Shown here piece by piece: positions 48,134 to 56,284 of a stretch of 64,000 bases of DNA. Below the pieces are notes generated by a model. That model was not told the DNA's origin. It searched no databases and saw only the letters and a program-made list of their open reading frames with translations. Made by a program: the position numbers and the translations under genes. Each line of letters starts with the position of its first letter. The first letter of the stretch is position 1. The stretch is from Chakrabartyella piscis (lineage in GTDB: Bacteria > Bacillota > Clostridia > Lachnospirales > Anaerotignaceae): contig CP092441.1 of NCBI GenBank assembly GCA_030067835.1, positions 1,550,001 to 1,614,000 of the forward strand, read 5' to 3'.

Positions 48134-48937
48134 ATGAGAATTTATGTTTGTGTAAAACAAGTTCCTGATACTTCAGGTAAAGTTGCAGTCAACCCAGACG
48201 GTACATTGAACCGTGCTTCTATGGCAGCGATTGTCAATCCAGACGATATGGCAGCAATGGAACAAGCGTTGATTTTGAAAGATAATACAGGTTGTCAAGT
48301 AACTGTAGTCACAATGGGACCTCCTCCAGCAGAAGGAATGCTTCGTGAGTTAATGGCTATGGGTGCTGATGATGCAGTTTTGATTTCTGCTCGTGAATTT
48401 GGTGGTTCCGATACTTTCGCAACATCTCAAATCATTGCAGCAGCAATCACAAATCTTGGTTTAAATGCTGAAGATATGATTTTCTGTGGTAGACAAGCGA
48501 TTGATGGCGATACAGCGCAAGTTGGTCCTCAAATTGCTGAAAAATTGGACATTCCTCAAGTAACTTATGCTTCCACAATTACAAAAGTAGATAACCAAGT
48601 GGTTGTCAAACGTATGTTGGAAGATGGATATATGATGGTAGAAGTAGAAACACCTTGTTTGGTGACTTGTGTGAAAGAAAAAGAACTCGTTCCTCGTTAT
48701 ATGACTTTGAATGGCATCAACGATTGCTATGCAAAACCATTTACACTTTTGGACTATGAAGCACTCAAAGATGAACCTCTTATTGAATTGGATACCATTG
48801 GTTTGAAAGGTTCTCCAACCAACATCTTCAAATCCTTTACACCTCCACAAAAAGGTGCAGGTATTATGTTGGAAGGTGCAGACAAAGACACTGTAGCGGA
48901 TTTGGTGAAGAGATTGAGCGATCGTCACGCTATTTAA
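48134..48937 (+). CDS. etfB: Electron transfer flavoprotein, beta subunit
   Basis: 267 residues from the ATG at 48134, with AAGGAGAG ten bases upstream. It opens RIYVCVKQVPDT and has the family signature region EMLRELMAMGADDAVLI (as GMLREL) near residue 73 and FCGRQAIDGDTAQVGPQIAE near 121. It is the partner of EtfA in passing electrons between NADH/ferredoxin and the dehydrogenase. It starts 20 bp after the dehydrogenase stop. Confidence 0.96.
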   Translation: MRIYVCVKQVPDTSGKVAVNPDGTLNRASMAAIVNPDDMAAMEQALILKDNTGCQVTVVTMGPPPAEGMLRELMAMGADDAVLISAREFGGSDTFATSQIIAAAITNLGLNAEDMIFCGRQAIDGDTAQVGPQIAEKLDIPQVTYASTITKVDNQVVVKRMLEDGYMMVEVETPCLVTCVKEKELVPRYMTLNGINDCYAKPFTLLDYEALKDEPLIELDTIGLKGSPTNIFKSFTPPQKGAGIMLEGADKDTVADLVKRLSDRHAI

Positions 48938-48955
48938 TAGAAGGGAGCGAAAAAC

Positions 48956-50062
48956 ATGAGTTTCAATAGTTCAGATATTGGTGCGTTTCAAGATATTTGG
49001 GTATTCTGCGAACAACGTGAAGGTAAATTGATGAATACTGACTTGGAATTGGTTTCTGAAGGTCGTAAATTGGCTGATGAACGTGGTTCCAAATTGATTG
49101 GTATTTTGCTTGGACATAATGTAGAAGGCATTGCAAAAGAATTGGGTGGTTATGGTGCAGATAAAGTCATTGTTTGTGATGATCCTGCATTGGAAGTTTA
49201 TACAACAGATGCGTATACAAAAGTATTGTGTGACGTGGCAATGGAAGAAAAACCAGAAATCATTTTGATTGGTGCTACAAACATCGGTCGTGACTTGGGT
49301 CCACGTTGTGCAGCTCGTTTGCGTACAGGTTTGACTGCTGACTGTACACACCTTGATATTGATATGAATAAATATGTAGAATTCTTGACTGAATCCTCCA
49401 CATTGGATGTTGCAAATACTACATTTAAAATGGAAGATATGAACCTCAAAATGACACGTCCAGCTTTTGGAGGTCACTTGATGGCAACCATCATTTGTCC
49501 TAGATTCCGTCCTTGTATGTCTACAGTGCGTCCAGGGGTTATGAAAAAAGGCGAATACAGCCAAGAAAAAGCAGATGCTTGTGAAATTCAAATGTATCCT
49601 GTTTCCATTTCTCCAGAAGATTTGAAAACAAAAGTAACAGACGTAGTCAAAGAAACCAAAAAATTGGTGGATTTGATTGGTGCTGAAATCGTTGTTTCTG
49701 TTGGTCGTGGTATCAGCAAAAACGTAGAAGAAGGTATTGGGCTTGCTGAACAATTGGCAGACGCTTTTGGCAATGCTGTTGTTGGTGGTTCTCGTGCGGT
49801 TATCGACTCTGGTTGGTTGCCAGCTGACCATCAAGTAGGGCAAACAGGTAAAACCGTACATCCTAGAATCTATGTGGCTTTGGGTATTTCTGGAGCAATC
49901 CAACACAAAGCGGGTATGCAAGATTCTGAATTGATCATTGCTGTTAATAAAGATGAAACAGCACCTATCTTTGACTGTGCTGACTATGGTATTGCAGGGG
50001 ACTTGTTCAAAGTGGTACCTATGATGATTGAAGCAATCAAAGCAGAAAACGCTAACAAATAA
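48956..50062 (+). CDS. etfA: Electron transfer flavoprotein, alpha subunit
   Basis: 368 residues, somewhat longer than the common 320-340, with an N-terminal extension (SFNSSDIGAFQDIWVFCEQ). The C-terminal FAD domain carries VGRGISKNVEEGIGLAEQLA near residue 245, VGGSRAVIDSGW near 270, QVGQTGKTVHP near 290 and GISGAIQH near 308. EtfAB joined to an acyl-CoA dehydrogenase is the arrangement of clostridial butyryl-CoA and acrylyl-CoA reductase complexes; whether it bifurcates electrons cannot be judged here. Confidence 0.96.
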   Translation: MSFNSSDIGAFQDIWVFCEQREGKLMNTDLELVSEGRKLADERGSKLIGILLGHNVEGIAKELGGYGADKVIVCDDPALEVYTTDAYTKVLCDVAMEEKPEIILIGATNIGRDLGPRCAARLRTGLTADCTHLDIDMNKYVEFLTESSTLDVANTTFKMEDMNLKMTRPAFGGHLMATIICPRFRPCMSTVRPGVMKKGEYSQEKADACEIQMYPVSISPEDLKTKVTDVVKETKKLVDLIGAEIVVSVGRGISKNVEEGIGLAEQLADAFGNAVVGGSRAVIDSGWLPADHQVGQTGKTVHPRIYVALGISGAIQHKAGMQDSELIIAVNKDETAPIFDCADYGIAGDLFKVVPMMIEAIKAENANK

Positions 50063-50279
50063 AACCAAAACCTAAGACCTTGGAGCTCTGCTCCAAACCT
50101 CGCAAGGGACTTGTCCCTTGACCCATTGCAAAATATATTTTTATACATAAACGGCTTGCAAGAATATGCTATAAGTCATAAAATATTTAATTTTCAAAAA
50201 ATAAGGTCAAGGGGATTATCCCCTTGCAGGGTGGTGGGACAGAGTCCCACGGTCTTTCATCTTTTAGGAGGAAATTAAC
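50063..50279. repeat. Hairpin-rich dispersed element inside the operon
   Basis: The gap contains CCTTGGAGCTCTGCTCCAAACC, CAAGGGACTTGTCCCTTG, CAAGGGGATTATCCCCTTG and GTGGGACAGAGTCCCAC, each a near-perfect hairpin. Related pieces (GGTTTGGAGCAGAGC) are near 29596. Similar elements fill spacers in many clostridial genomes. Here it separates etfA from the CoA-transferase gene and could lower read-through. Confidence 0.6.
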
Positions 50280-51461
50280 ATGAGAAAACCTTTAGAAGGC
50301 TTGAAGGTAGTAGACTTGACAACAGCACTCAATGGTCCATTTTGTACTATGATTTTGGGCGATTATGGTGCAGATGTATTGAAAATCGAACCACTTGGTG
50401 GCGAACAGTGTAGAACTTGGGGTCCAATTGAAGAAGGTAGCGGTGAAAGTGGTTTCTTCAACTATGTAAACCGTAATAAAAAAGGCGCAACACTCAATTT
50501 GAAGTCTGAAAAAGGCTTGGAAATGTTCTATGAATTGGTAAAAGATGCTGATATTTTGGTAGAAAACTACCGTGGTGGTGTTACCAAAAAACTCAAAATC
50601 GATTATGATGTGATCAAAGAAATCAATCCAAAAATTATCTATGCTTCTGGTTCTGGGTTTGGTCAATATGGCCCAATTACCCATAGACCATGCTACGATA
50701 TCGTTGCACAAGCAATGGGTGGTATGATCAACTTGACAGGTTTCAAAGAAACAAGCCCTGTAAAAGTAGGTCCTTCTGTAGCGGATCACGTTGCTGGTAT
50801 TTACTTGGCAGTGGGTGTTTTGATGGCACTTCACAACCGTGATGTAACAGGTGAAGGTCAACAAGTAGATGTGGCTATGTTCGATACCATCTTCTCTTTG
50901 TTGGAAAATGCACTTGTAAACTATACAATTGGCGGATTTGTGCCAGAGCGTAATGGCAATGTAGACCCATCTATTGCTCCATTTGATGTATTTGAATGCC
51001 AAGATGGTTTTGTTGCTTTGGGTGTTGGTAACGATCGCTTGTTCCAAACATTCTGTAGAGCAATTGGACATGAAGAACTCATTGAAGACCCAAGATATTT
51101 GTCCAATGACTTGCGTTGCAACAACTACATCCCTGATTTGCAAGGTTTGATTCGTGAATGGTGTGCTGAACATACCAAAGGCGAAATTGAAGGTATCATG
51201 GATGAAGCAGGCATTCCATGTGGTCCTGTTTTGGATGTGAAAGAAGCAATTGAACACCCTCATATCAAAGCACGTGAAATGATGGTACATTGTGAACATC
51301 CAACTGCTGGCGATCAATATTTCCAAGGTTGTGTTGTGAAAATGTCAGAAACACCAGGTTCTGTAGACTTTGCATCACCACTTTTGGGTCAACACAATGC
51401 AGAAATCTTTGGCATCAGCGAAGACGAAGTAGAACAACTCAAACTTGAAGGTGTTATGTAA
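50280..51461 (+). CDS. CaiB/BaiF family III CoA-transferase
   Basis: 393 residues, TAGGAGG before the ATG. It opens with LEGLKVVDLTTALNGPFCTMILGDYGADVLKIE, the class III signature, and has GPSVADHVAGIYLAVGVL near residue 160 with the aspartate expected to form the acyl-anhydride. These enzymes move CoA between carboxylic acids. The position between etfA and the ammonia-lyase-like gene suggests it makes beta-alanyl-CoA (or a related beta-amino-acyl-CoA) from a CoA donor; this is inference. Confidence 0.9.
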   Translation: MRKPLEGLKVVDLTTALNGPFCTMILGDYGADVLKIEPLGGEQCRTWGPIEEGSGESGFFNYVNRNKKGATLNLKSEKGLEMFYELVKDADILVENYRGGVTKKLKIDYDVIKEINPKIIYASGSGFGQYGPITHRPCYDIVAQAMGGMINLTGFKETSPVKVGPSVADHVAGIYLAVGVLMALHNRDVTGEGQQVDVAMFDTIFSLLENALVNYTIGGFVPERNGNVDPSIAPFDVFECQDGFVALGVGNDRLFQTFCRAIGHEELIEDPRYLSNDLRCNNYIPDLQGLIREWCAEHTKGEIEGIMDEAGIPCGPVLDVKEAIEHPHIKAREMMVHCEHPTAGDQYFQGCVVKMSETPGSVDFASPLLGQHNAEIFGISEDEVEQLKLEGVM

Positions 51462-51486
51462 CACTTTGATTCATAAATAAAATACT

Positions 51487-51512
51487 GTAGGGGCGTACCT
51501 ATGTGTATGCCC
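51487..51512. repeat. GTAGGGG palindrome, copy m
   Basis: GTAGGGGCGTACCTATG, then TGTATGCCC; stem GGGCGTAC/GTATGCCC. It lies between the CoA-transferase and ammonia-lyase-like genes. Confidence 0.7.
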
Positions 51513-51547
51513 ATTACGATACATTAAATATATAGGGGGTAAACAAA

Positions 51548-52393
51548 ATGAGAAAAGTTTCCGTTTTAAGCTACAATATGACCACATCCGATGGCGCAAA
51601 TCAAGATGGTTTGATTCCAGTTGGTAGACAATTTGACTTCATTGGCGATGTGGAAACAGAAGAAATGATTTTGGTAGATGGCGATGAATCTCTTTGCTTG
51701 GGCTATGAAAATGTAAAATGCCACAAAGATGTATTTGTAGGCGATATGGTAGATTTCAAAGCTACTTTGACAAACGTTGGTAACTCTTCCAGAGATTGTA
51801 GAGTAGAAGTATTCAAATTGGCTACACCTGCTTTTCGTGAAGGTAAAACAGAATGCAAACCTGGCGATATGGTTTGGTTTGACGAACCTGTTCTTTGTTC
51901 TGAAGGTAATGTACGTTTGGTTGTCAAAAAACACTTGCAACGTGGCGAACAACCTGATGGTGCTGTACAAGATCCTTGGAGAGAACTTTCTGATTTTGAA
52001 CAACTTGGCTTGGCTCCAGAAGAAAAAGATACAGTGAAATATCGTTATAGAATGTCTGATCGTGACGTATTCTATGGCGGTGGCGTTGTCAATGGTGCTA
52101 GAAGTATCACACTTGCAAACGATACAGCTAACCGTATGATGGCAAAAACTTTCCAAAATACAGGTCACTGTGTAGAAGTGAAAAAAGTGCGTTTGTATGA
52201 ACCATGTTTCGCTGGTGATTACATGGAATTTGTAGCACGTGTATTGGAATCTGATGGCAAACGTGCTCTTATTGAAGTGCGTTCCTTCAAAATTATCGAA
52301 GTGCCTGAAAACCCACCATTCCCAAGCTCTATCGATGTATTGCCTGAACCTCCACTTTCCACAGTAGTGCAATTCATTTACGAAACATATTAA
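51548..52393 (+). CDS. Double-hotdog beta-amino-acyl-CoA ammonia-lyase-like protein
   Basis: 281 residues made of two hotdog modules. The first (about 1-130) has VDGDESLCLGYENVKCHKD and VGDMVDFKATLTNVGNSS, the pattern of beta-alanyl-CoA:ammonia-lyase of Clostridium propionicum and of 3-aminobutyryl-CoA ammonia-lyase (Kal). The second (about 165-265) has DRDVFYGGGVVNGARS, matching the opening motif of the same small enzymes, and EPCFAGDYMEFVARV. The characterised enzymes are about 145 residues, so this is a two-module version. Expected reaction: beta-alanyl-CoA to acrylyl-CoA and ammonia. Family recalled from memory; substrate inferred from context. Confidence 0.75.
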   Translation: MRKVSVLSYNMTTSDGANQDGLIPVGRQFDFIGDVETEEMILVDGDESLCLGYENVKCHKDVFVGDMVDFKATLTNVGNSSRDCRVEVFKLATPAFREGKTECKPGDMVWFDEPVLCSEGNVRLVVKKHLQRGEQPDGAVQDPWRELSDFEQLGLAPEEKDTVKYRYRMSDRDVFYGGGVVNGARSITLANDTANRMMAKTFQNTGHCVEVKKVRLYEPCFAGDYMEFVARVLESDGKRALIEVRSFKIIEVPENPPFPSSIDVLPEPPLSTVVQFIYETY

Positions 52394-52399
52394 TTGTCT

Positions 52400-52939
52400 A
52401 TGGATACCATTACTTGTATCAAAACCAGACGCAGTGTTCGTAAGTTTTTAGACAAAAAAGTGGAACGTGAAGTGGTGGAACAAATGGTGGAATTGGCAAA
52501 ATGGGCACCTTCTTGGAACAATTGCAAAGCAGTGCGCTATACTGTTGTAGATCAAGAAGAAAATTTAAAAAAATTGGCAAAAAATTGGATGGCACCAGAG
52601 AATATTCATATTGTAGATAATGCACCTTTGGTATTTGTTGTGTCCAATGTAAAAAAACGTTCTGGATATGAACGTGATGGCTATACTTGTACAGACAAAG
52701 GCGATGCATGGGAAATGTTCGATGCAGGAACCGCTTGTCAAACTTTGTGCTTGGCTGCAAATGAAATGGGTCTTGGAACTGTTATCATGGGGACTTTTGA
52801 TGAAGAAGGCGTATCCTTATGGTTGGATTTACCTGAAAATGAAACCATCATTGCAATGGTTGCTTGTGGATATCCAGAAGTGATTCCAAATTCTCCAAGA
52901 AGAAAAGAAGTATCTGAAATTTTAAGATATCAAGCATAA
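52400..52939 (+). CDS. Nitroreductase family flavoprotein
   Basis: 179 residues from the ATG at 52400, six bases after the previous stop and without its own ribosome site, so coupled translation is likely. It opens CIKTRRSVRKFLDKKV and has WAPSWNNCKAVRYTVV near residue 35, both typical FMN-contacting segments; GLGTVIMGTFDEEGV near 123 follows. It reduces unsaturated or nitro compounds with NAD(P)H in the family. Its place in the operon suggests a role in the same pathway, but no step can be assigned. Confidence 0.88.
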   Translation: MDTITCIKTRRSVRKFLDKKVEREVVEQMVELAKWAPSWNNCKAVRYTVVDQEENLKKLAKNWMAPENIHIVDNAPLVFVVSNVKKRSGYERDGYTCTDKGDAWEMFDAGTACQTLCLAANEMGLGTVIMGTFDEEGVSLWLDLPENETIIAMVACGYPEVIPNSPRRKEVSEILRYQA

Positions 52940-52953
52940 ATGTTATGGAAAAA

Positions 52954-52990
52954 GAAACCGCTGTAGGGATAATCCTTATAGCGGTTTTGT
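52954..52990. terminator. Bidirectional terminator
   Basis: AAACCGCT pairs with AGCGGTTT; the inner stem GGAT/ATCC belongs to a GTAGGG-like sequence. It lies between the convergent nitroreductase and MerR genes. Confidence 0.75.
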
Positions 52991-53015
52991 GTATGTAAAT
53001 GAATTTAAATTCAAA

Positions 53016-53873
53016 TTATTTGGTTTTCACAACTGGTACAATAACTTTGGTGACATGTTCTTCTGTGTTGGTCACATCCAAAGGTGAAATGATAAATTCT
53101 TCTGAAATAGGACCACATACTTTATATTGATTTTGATTGATCCATTGGATGAGACGTATATGAGTTTGCATAATATCTGCATAGTCACCAATGTGAATTG
53201 CAGTTGCGGCTGTAAATCCACCATAAGTACGACAGTTTTCATTGTCAGAATCTGTTGTAATTGGTGTTGCAAATTCAATATCTGTGTCAGAATATAAAAA
53301 TTGTTCCAATGGGTTGGAGTAATAAGTTACAATAATGTTCCCTTTGCTTTTGTATTCCAAAGAGTCACACAAATCCAGAATTTCAACCCAACGTTTTAAA
53401 GAAACTTCCGCATTGGCATAATTTTTCATAGTTTTTCTGGTGTACACCAGGGTAGAAGTAGGGATTTCTACAATGGAAATGGGATCTGTATTGATCAAGT
53501 CTTTGACATTTAATATATCTACACCCATTTTCAAACGATCTAAAAAAGAACGGATATCTGCATATTTTTTTTGCAATTCATGGATTTCATTTTGCACTTC
53601 ATTGAGTTTGGTTTCGAAACCAAGTTCCAATTTTTCAGCATTGTTTCCATCCAAAATGTTATGAATTTCCTTCAAACCAAAACCCAAAGAACGTAATTTA
53701 CGTACAATGCAAAGGGTAACCATTTGTTGTTTGCTGTAATAACGATATCTGTTAACATCATCACGGAATTCAGGTACAACCAATTGAATTTCATCATAAT
53801 AACGAAGGGTTTTGCTAGGGATACTGCATATTTCCGCTACTTCACGTATAGAATATTTTATTTCAGTGGACAT
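53016..53873 (-). CDS. MerR family regulator with GyrI-like effector domain
   Basis: 285 residues, AAGGAGG before the start. The N-terminal winged helix (YSIREVAEICSIPSKTLRYYDEIQLV) is followed by a second DNA-contact segment (RYRYYSKQQMVTLCIVRKLRSLGFGLKEI), a coiled coil at about residues 80-115, and a GyrI/SOUL-type ligand domain (about 130-285), as in BmrR. Such activators untwist promoters with 19-bp spacers after binding a small molecule. Two such promoters flank it (46854 and 54172), each in front of one half of the proposed pyrimidine/beta-alanine pathway. The ligand could be a pathway intermediate. Confidence 0.88.
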   Translation of the reverse strand: MSTEIKYSIREVAEICSIPSKTLRYYDEIQLVVPEFRDDVNRYRYYSKQQMVTLCIVRKLRSLGFGLKEIHNILDGNNAEKLELGFETKLNEVQNEIHELQKKYADIRSFLDRLKMGVDILNVKDLINTDPISIVEIPTSTLVYTRKTMKNYANAEVSLKRWVEILDLCDSLEYKSKGNIIVTYYSNPLEQFLYSDTDIEFATPITTDSDNENCRTYGGFTAATAIHIGDYADIMQTHIRLIQWINQNQYKVCGPISEEFIISPLDVTNTEEHVTKVIVPVVKTK

Positions 53874-53920
53874 ATCAATACCTCCTTAATGGATTTTATT
53901 ACCAAAATGCGAACAAAAAT

Positions 53921-53949
53921 AGTATAGCACATTCAAAGTAAGATTACAA
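53921..53949 (-). promoter_or_regulatory. Promoter of the MerR gene
   Basis: On the minus strand TTGTAA (53949-53944) and TATACT (53926-53921) are 17 bp apart, a conventional spacer unlike the two 19-bp promoters it is proposed to activate. Confidence 0.6.
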
Positions 53950-54171
53950 TTTTTTTATCAAAATTAATCAAAAAACGATATAACAACAAAAAAATAACGT
54001 TTTGCAGAAATACATTTGTTTTTTTCTAAAATAAGAAAATAATAGTTAAAAAAAGTTAATATTTTAAAATTTTCATATGTAAGTAGCACAAAAGATAGAA
54101 AAAACTTTAAGTACATGTAAAGTTTTTGCATATGAAACAGTTAAAATTATGATATATTTCTTAAGAAATTC

Positions 54172-54202
54172 TTGACTCTCCACTAGGTGGATGTTGTATA
54201 AC
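54172..54202 (+). promoter_or_regulatory. MerR-type promoter of the dihydropyrimidinase operon
   Basis: TTGACT (54172-54177) and TATAAC (54197-54202) with a 19-bp spacer CTCCACTAGGTGGATGTTG containing the perfect dyad TCCAC-TAG-GTGGA (54179-54191). The long spacer and the dyad within it are the hallmark of MerR-activated promoters. It faces the dihydropyrimidinase gene. Confidence 0.7.
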
Positions 54203-54780
54203 TATAGTAGTGGTAGTGAATTTGCATAGAATTTATGTAAATTAAAGAAATAACTATAAAAAATAAATAAAAAACGATTTATTTATCCGTTGAAAGTAAG
54301 GTTGTATGGTGCTTTTTTTCAATTACTTGGAAGAATATCATAATTTTTTTATGTAACATTTAGTTTCTTTTTTATAAACTCTCAAGATTTCAGAAGTATA
54401 TATTTTTGTTTGGTTACATATGTAAGTGTAAATTATAGAAATGAATATATGACTTTTTTAGTACATTTTGCAATTGATATGGATAGTGTATTGAATGCAA
54501 TATACATGTTGTATAAAAATACAAACATTCTTTTGTATAGCATTACAATATTTGTCAAAATAATGTCAAAGGATTTACTTTTGTGATGATTTGTATTAAA
54601 ATAATATCAATGAGCAAAGACAAATGTCTTTGTATGAGCGTTAAACAAGAACGAAACATTTTAAAAGATCCAAGAAACATATGATACATGGTTTGAATGT
54701 TATTTTTAAAATAACTCAAATATACGAGAATTTTTTCTCGCCTCAAATACAGTTTATAACAACGAATGGGAGGGTTTAGT

Positions 54781-56133
54781 ATGCAATTTGTGATTAAAAA
54801 TGGAACAATTGTTTCCGCAACAGAAATGTATCAAGCTGATGTAGCAGTTGCTGATGGCAAAATTGTTGCAATTGGTAAAGATTTATCCTTGGAAGGATAT
54901 GATGTAGTAGATGCAGCTGGCAAATTGGTTTTGCCTGGTGCTTTGGATGTACATACTCACTTGGCAATGCCTTTTGGTGGAACAATCTCTTCTGACGATT
55001 ATTTCGCAGGTACAAGAGCTGCAGCTTGTGGTGGTACAACAACAGTATTCGACTTCATCTTGCAAGATTTTGATGAAAAGATGGTAGACGCTGTCAAACG
55101 TAGAGATGCACTTTGTGCTCCTGATGCAGCAGTTGACTATGCTTTCCATGTTGGTGTAAAAGACGTAAGTGGCGATTTGTTGGATTCTATGGAAGAAGCA
55201 GTAGAATTTGGTGTTCCTACTTTCAAAGTGTTTATGGTTTATGATTTCGGTGTTTCCGATGGCGTTTTCTATAAAGTGTTGCAAAAATCCAAAGAAATTG
55301 GTGCTAGAATCAGTGTTCATGCTGAAAACAACGAAATGGTAAATATGTTGGTTGAAAAATATATTTCCGAAGGCAAAACAAGTGCTTGGTATCACTACAT
55401 GAGTAGACCAGAATTTGTTGAAAAAGAAGCTGATGAAAGAGCTATTTCTTGGGCGAAAGAACTCAATGCTCCTTTGTACATTGTTCACCTTGCTAATAAA
55501 GGTGGGGTAGAAGCAGTGACAAAAGCGAAAGATGAAGGCTATGAAATCTATGCTGAAACTTGTCCACAATATTTGCACTTCACAAATGAAGTTTACAAAC
55601 GTGAAGATGGTAGAAACTTTGTTTGTTCTCCTCCAATGAAGGGTCAAGAAAGCCAAGATGCTATCTGGGATGCTATCATTCGTGGCGATATCGATACAGT
55701 TGCTACTGATCACTGTCCTTTCCAATCTTATGAAAAAGACTGGGGAAAAGATGACTTCAGAAAAATCCCTAATGGTTGTGCTGGTGTAGAAAACATGTAT
55801 CCTTACATGCTTTCCATGGCAAACAAAGGCAAAATCAGCTTCCAAAAAGCAGTTGAACTTTGTTCTGAAAATCCAGCTCGTCTCTTTGGTTGTAAAGACA
55901 AAGGTAGTCTTTCCGTTGGTAAAGATGCTGACATCGTTATCTACGATAAAGACAAAGAATTTACAATTAGCGTTGACAACATGCATTCTGATTGTGACCA
56001 TACAATTTGGGAAGGTGCTGAACTCAAAGGCTATCCAGTGCAAACATATTCCAAAGGACGTTTGGTATTTGACAATGGCGAATTCCTTGGCGAACGTGGT
56101 TGGGGTAAATTTGTAAAGAGATCTTTGAAATAA
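54781..56133 (+). CDS. hydA: Dihydropyrimidinase / D-hydantoinase
   Basis: 450 residues from the ATG at 54781, after GGGAGGG. A cyclic amidohydrolase of the dihydropyrimidinase type with a two-metal site: His58 and His60 (DVHTH), Lys149 for carboxylation (TFKVFMVY, with substrate-contacting Tyr154), His180 (VHAEN), a histidine in IVHLANKG near 236 and the catalytic aspartate in ATDHCPF near 314. It opens dihydrouracil to N-carbamoyl-beta-alanine or hydantoins to carbamoyl amino acids. The permease and carbamoyl-hydrolase genes follow in the same direction. Confidence 0.93.
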   Translation: MQFVIKNGTIVSATEMYQADVAVADGKIVAIGKDLSLEGYDVVDAAGKLVLPGALDVHTHLAMPFGGTISSDDYFAGTRAAACGGTTTVFDFILQDFDEKMVDAVKRRDALCAPDAAVDYAFHVGVKDVSGDLLDSMEEAVEFGVPTFKVFMVYDFGVSDGVFYKVLQKSKEIGARISVHAENNEMVNMLVEKYISEGKTSAWYHYMSRPEFVEKEADERAISWAKELNAPLYIVHLANKGGVEAVTKAKDEGYEIYAETCPQYLHFTNEVYKREDGRNFVCSPPMKGQESQDAIWDAIIRGDIDTVATDHCPFQSYEKDWGKDDFRKIPNGCAGVENMYPYMLSMANKGKISFQKAVELCSENPARLFGCKDKGSLSVGKDADIVIYDKDKEFTISVDNMHSDCDHTIWEGAELKGYPVQTYSKGRLVFDNGEFLGERGWGKFVKRSLK

Positions 56134-56180
56134 GTTTTTTAATGTAAGTTTTATTTGAAATAAATCACTTTGAAACAAAT

Positions 56181-56210
56181 GGAGTTGTATTCTAAGGGGG
56201 ATACAACTCC
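56181..56210 (+). other. Intercistronic stem-loop, hydA-permease
   Basis: GGAGTTGTAT pairs perfectly with ATACAACTCC around a 10-base G-rich loop (TCTAAGGGGG). No T tract follows, so it is unlikely to be a terminator and may be an mRNA processing or stability element. Confidence 0.55.
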
Positions 56211-56284
56211 AGTAATGAAGGCAACAATGCAATAATACATATATGTTACTTGTTACTATTCACAAATTGTTAGGAGGGTTTTTT

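Larger units (their letters stand above)
53874..54780. other. 907-bp AT-rich regulatory spacer
   Basis: Divergent region between the MerR gene and the dihydropyrimidinase gene. It holds the MerR gene promoter, the 19-bp-spacer promoter at 54172-54202 and about 570 bases of untranslated leader. A short hairpin CGAGAA-TTTT-TTCTCG lies at about 54724-54739, and a possible second promoter TTTACT-17-TAAAAT at about 54574-54602. No gene with a ribosome site is seen and no known riboswitch is recognised. Confidence 0.6.

Noticed and set aside
54555..54746. 63-codon open frame on the minus strand before hydA
   Set aside because: AT-rich, no ribosome site, inside the presumed hydA leader.
54883..56232. 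449-codon open frame on the minus strand
   Set aside because: Antisense shadow of hydA, which has full active-site motifs on the plus strand.
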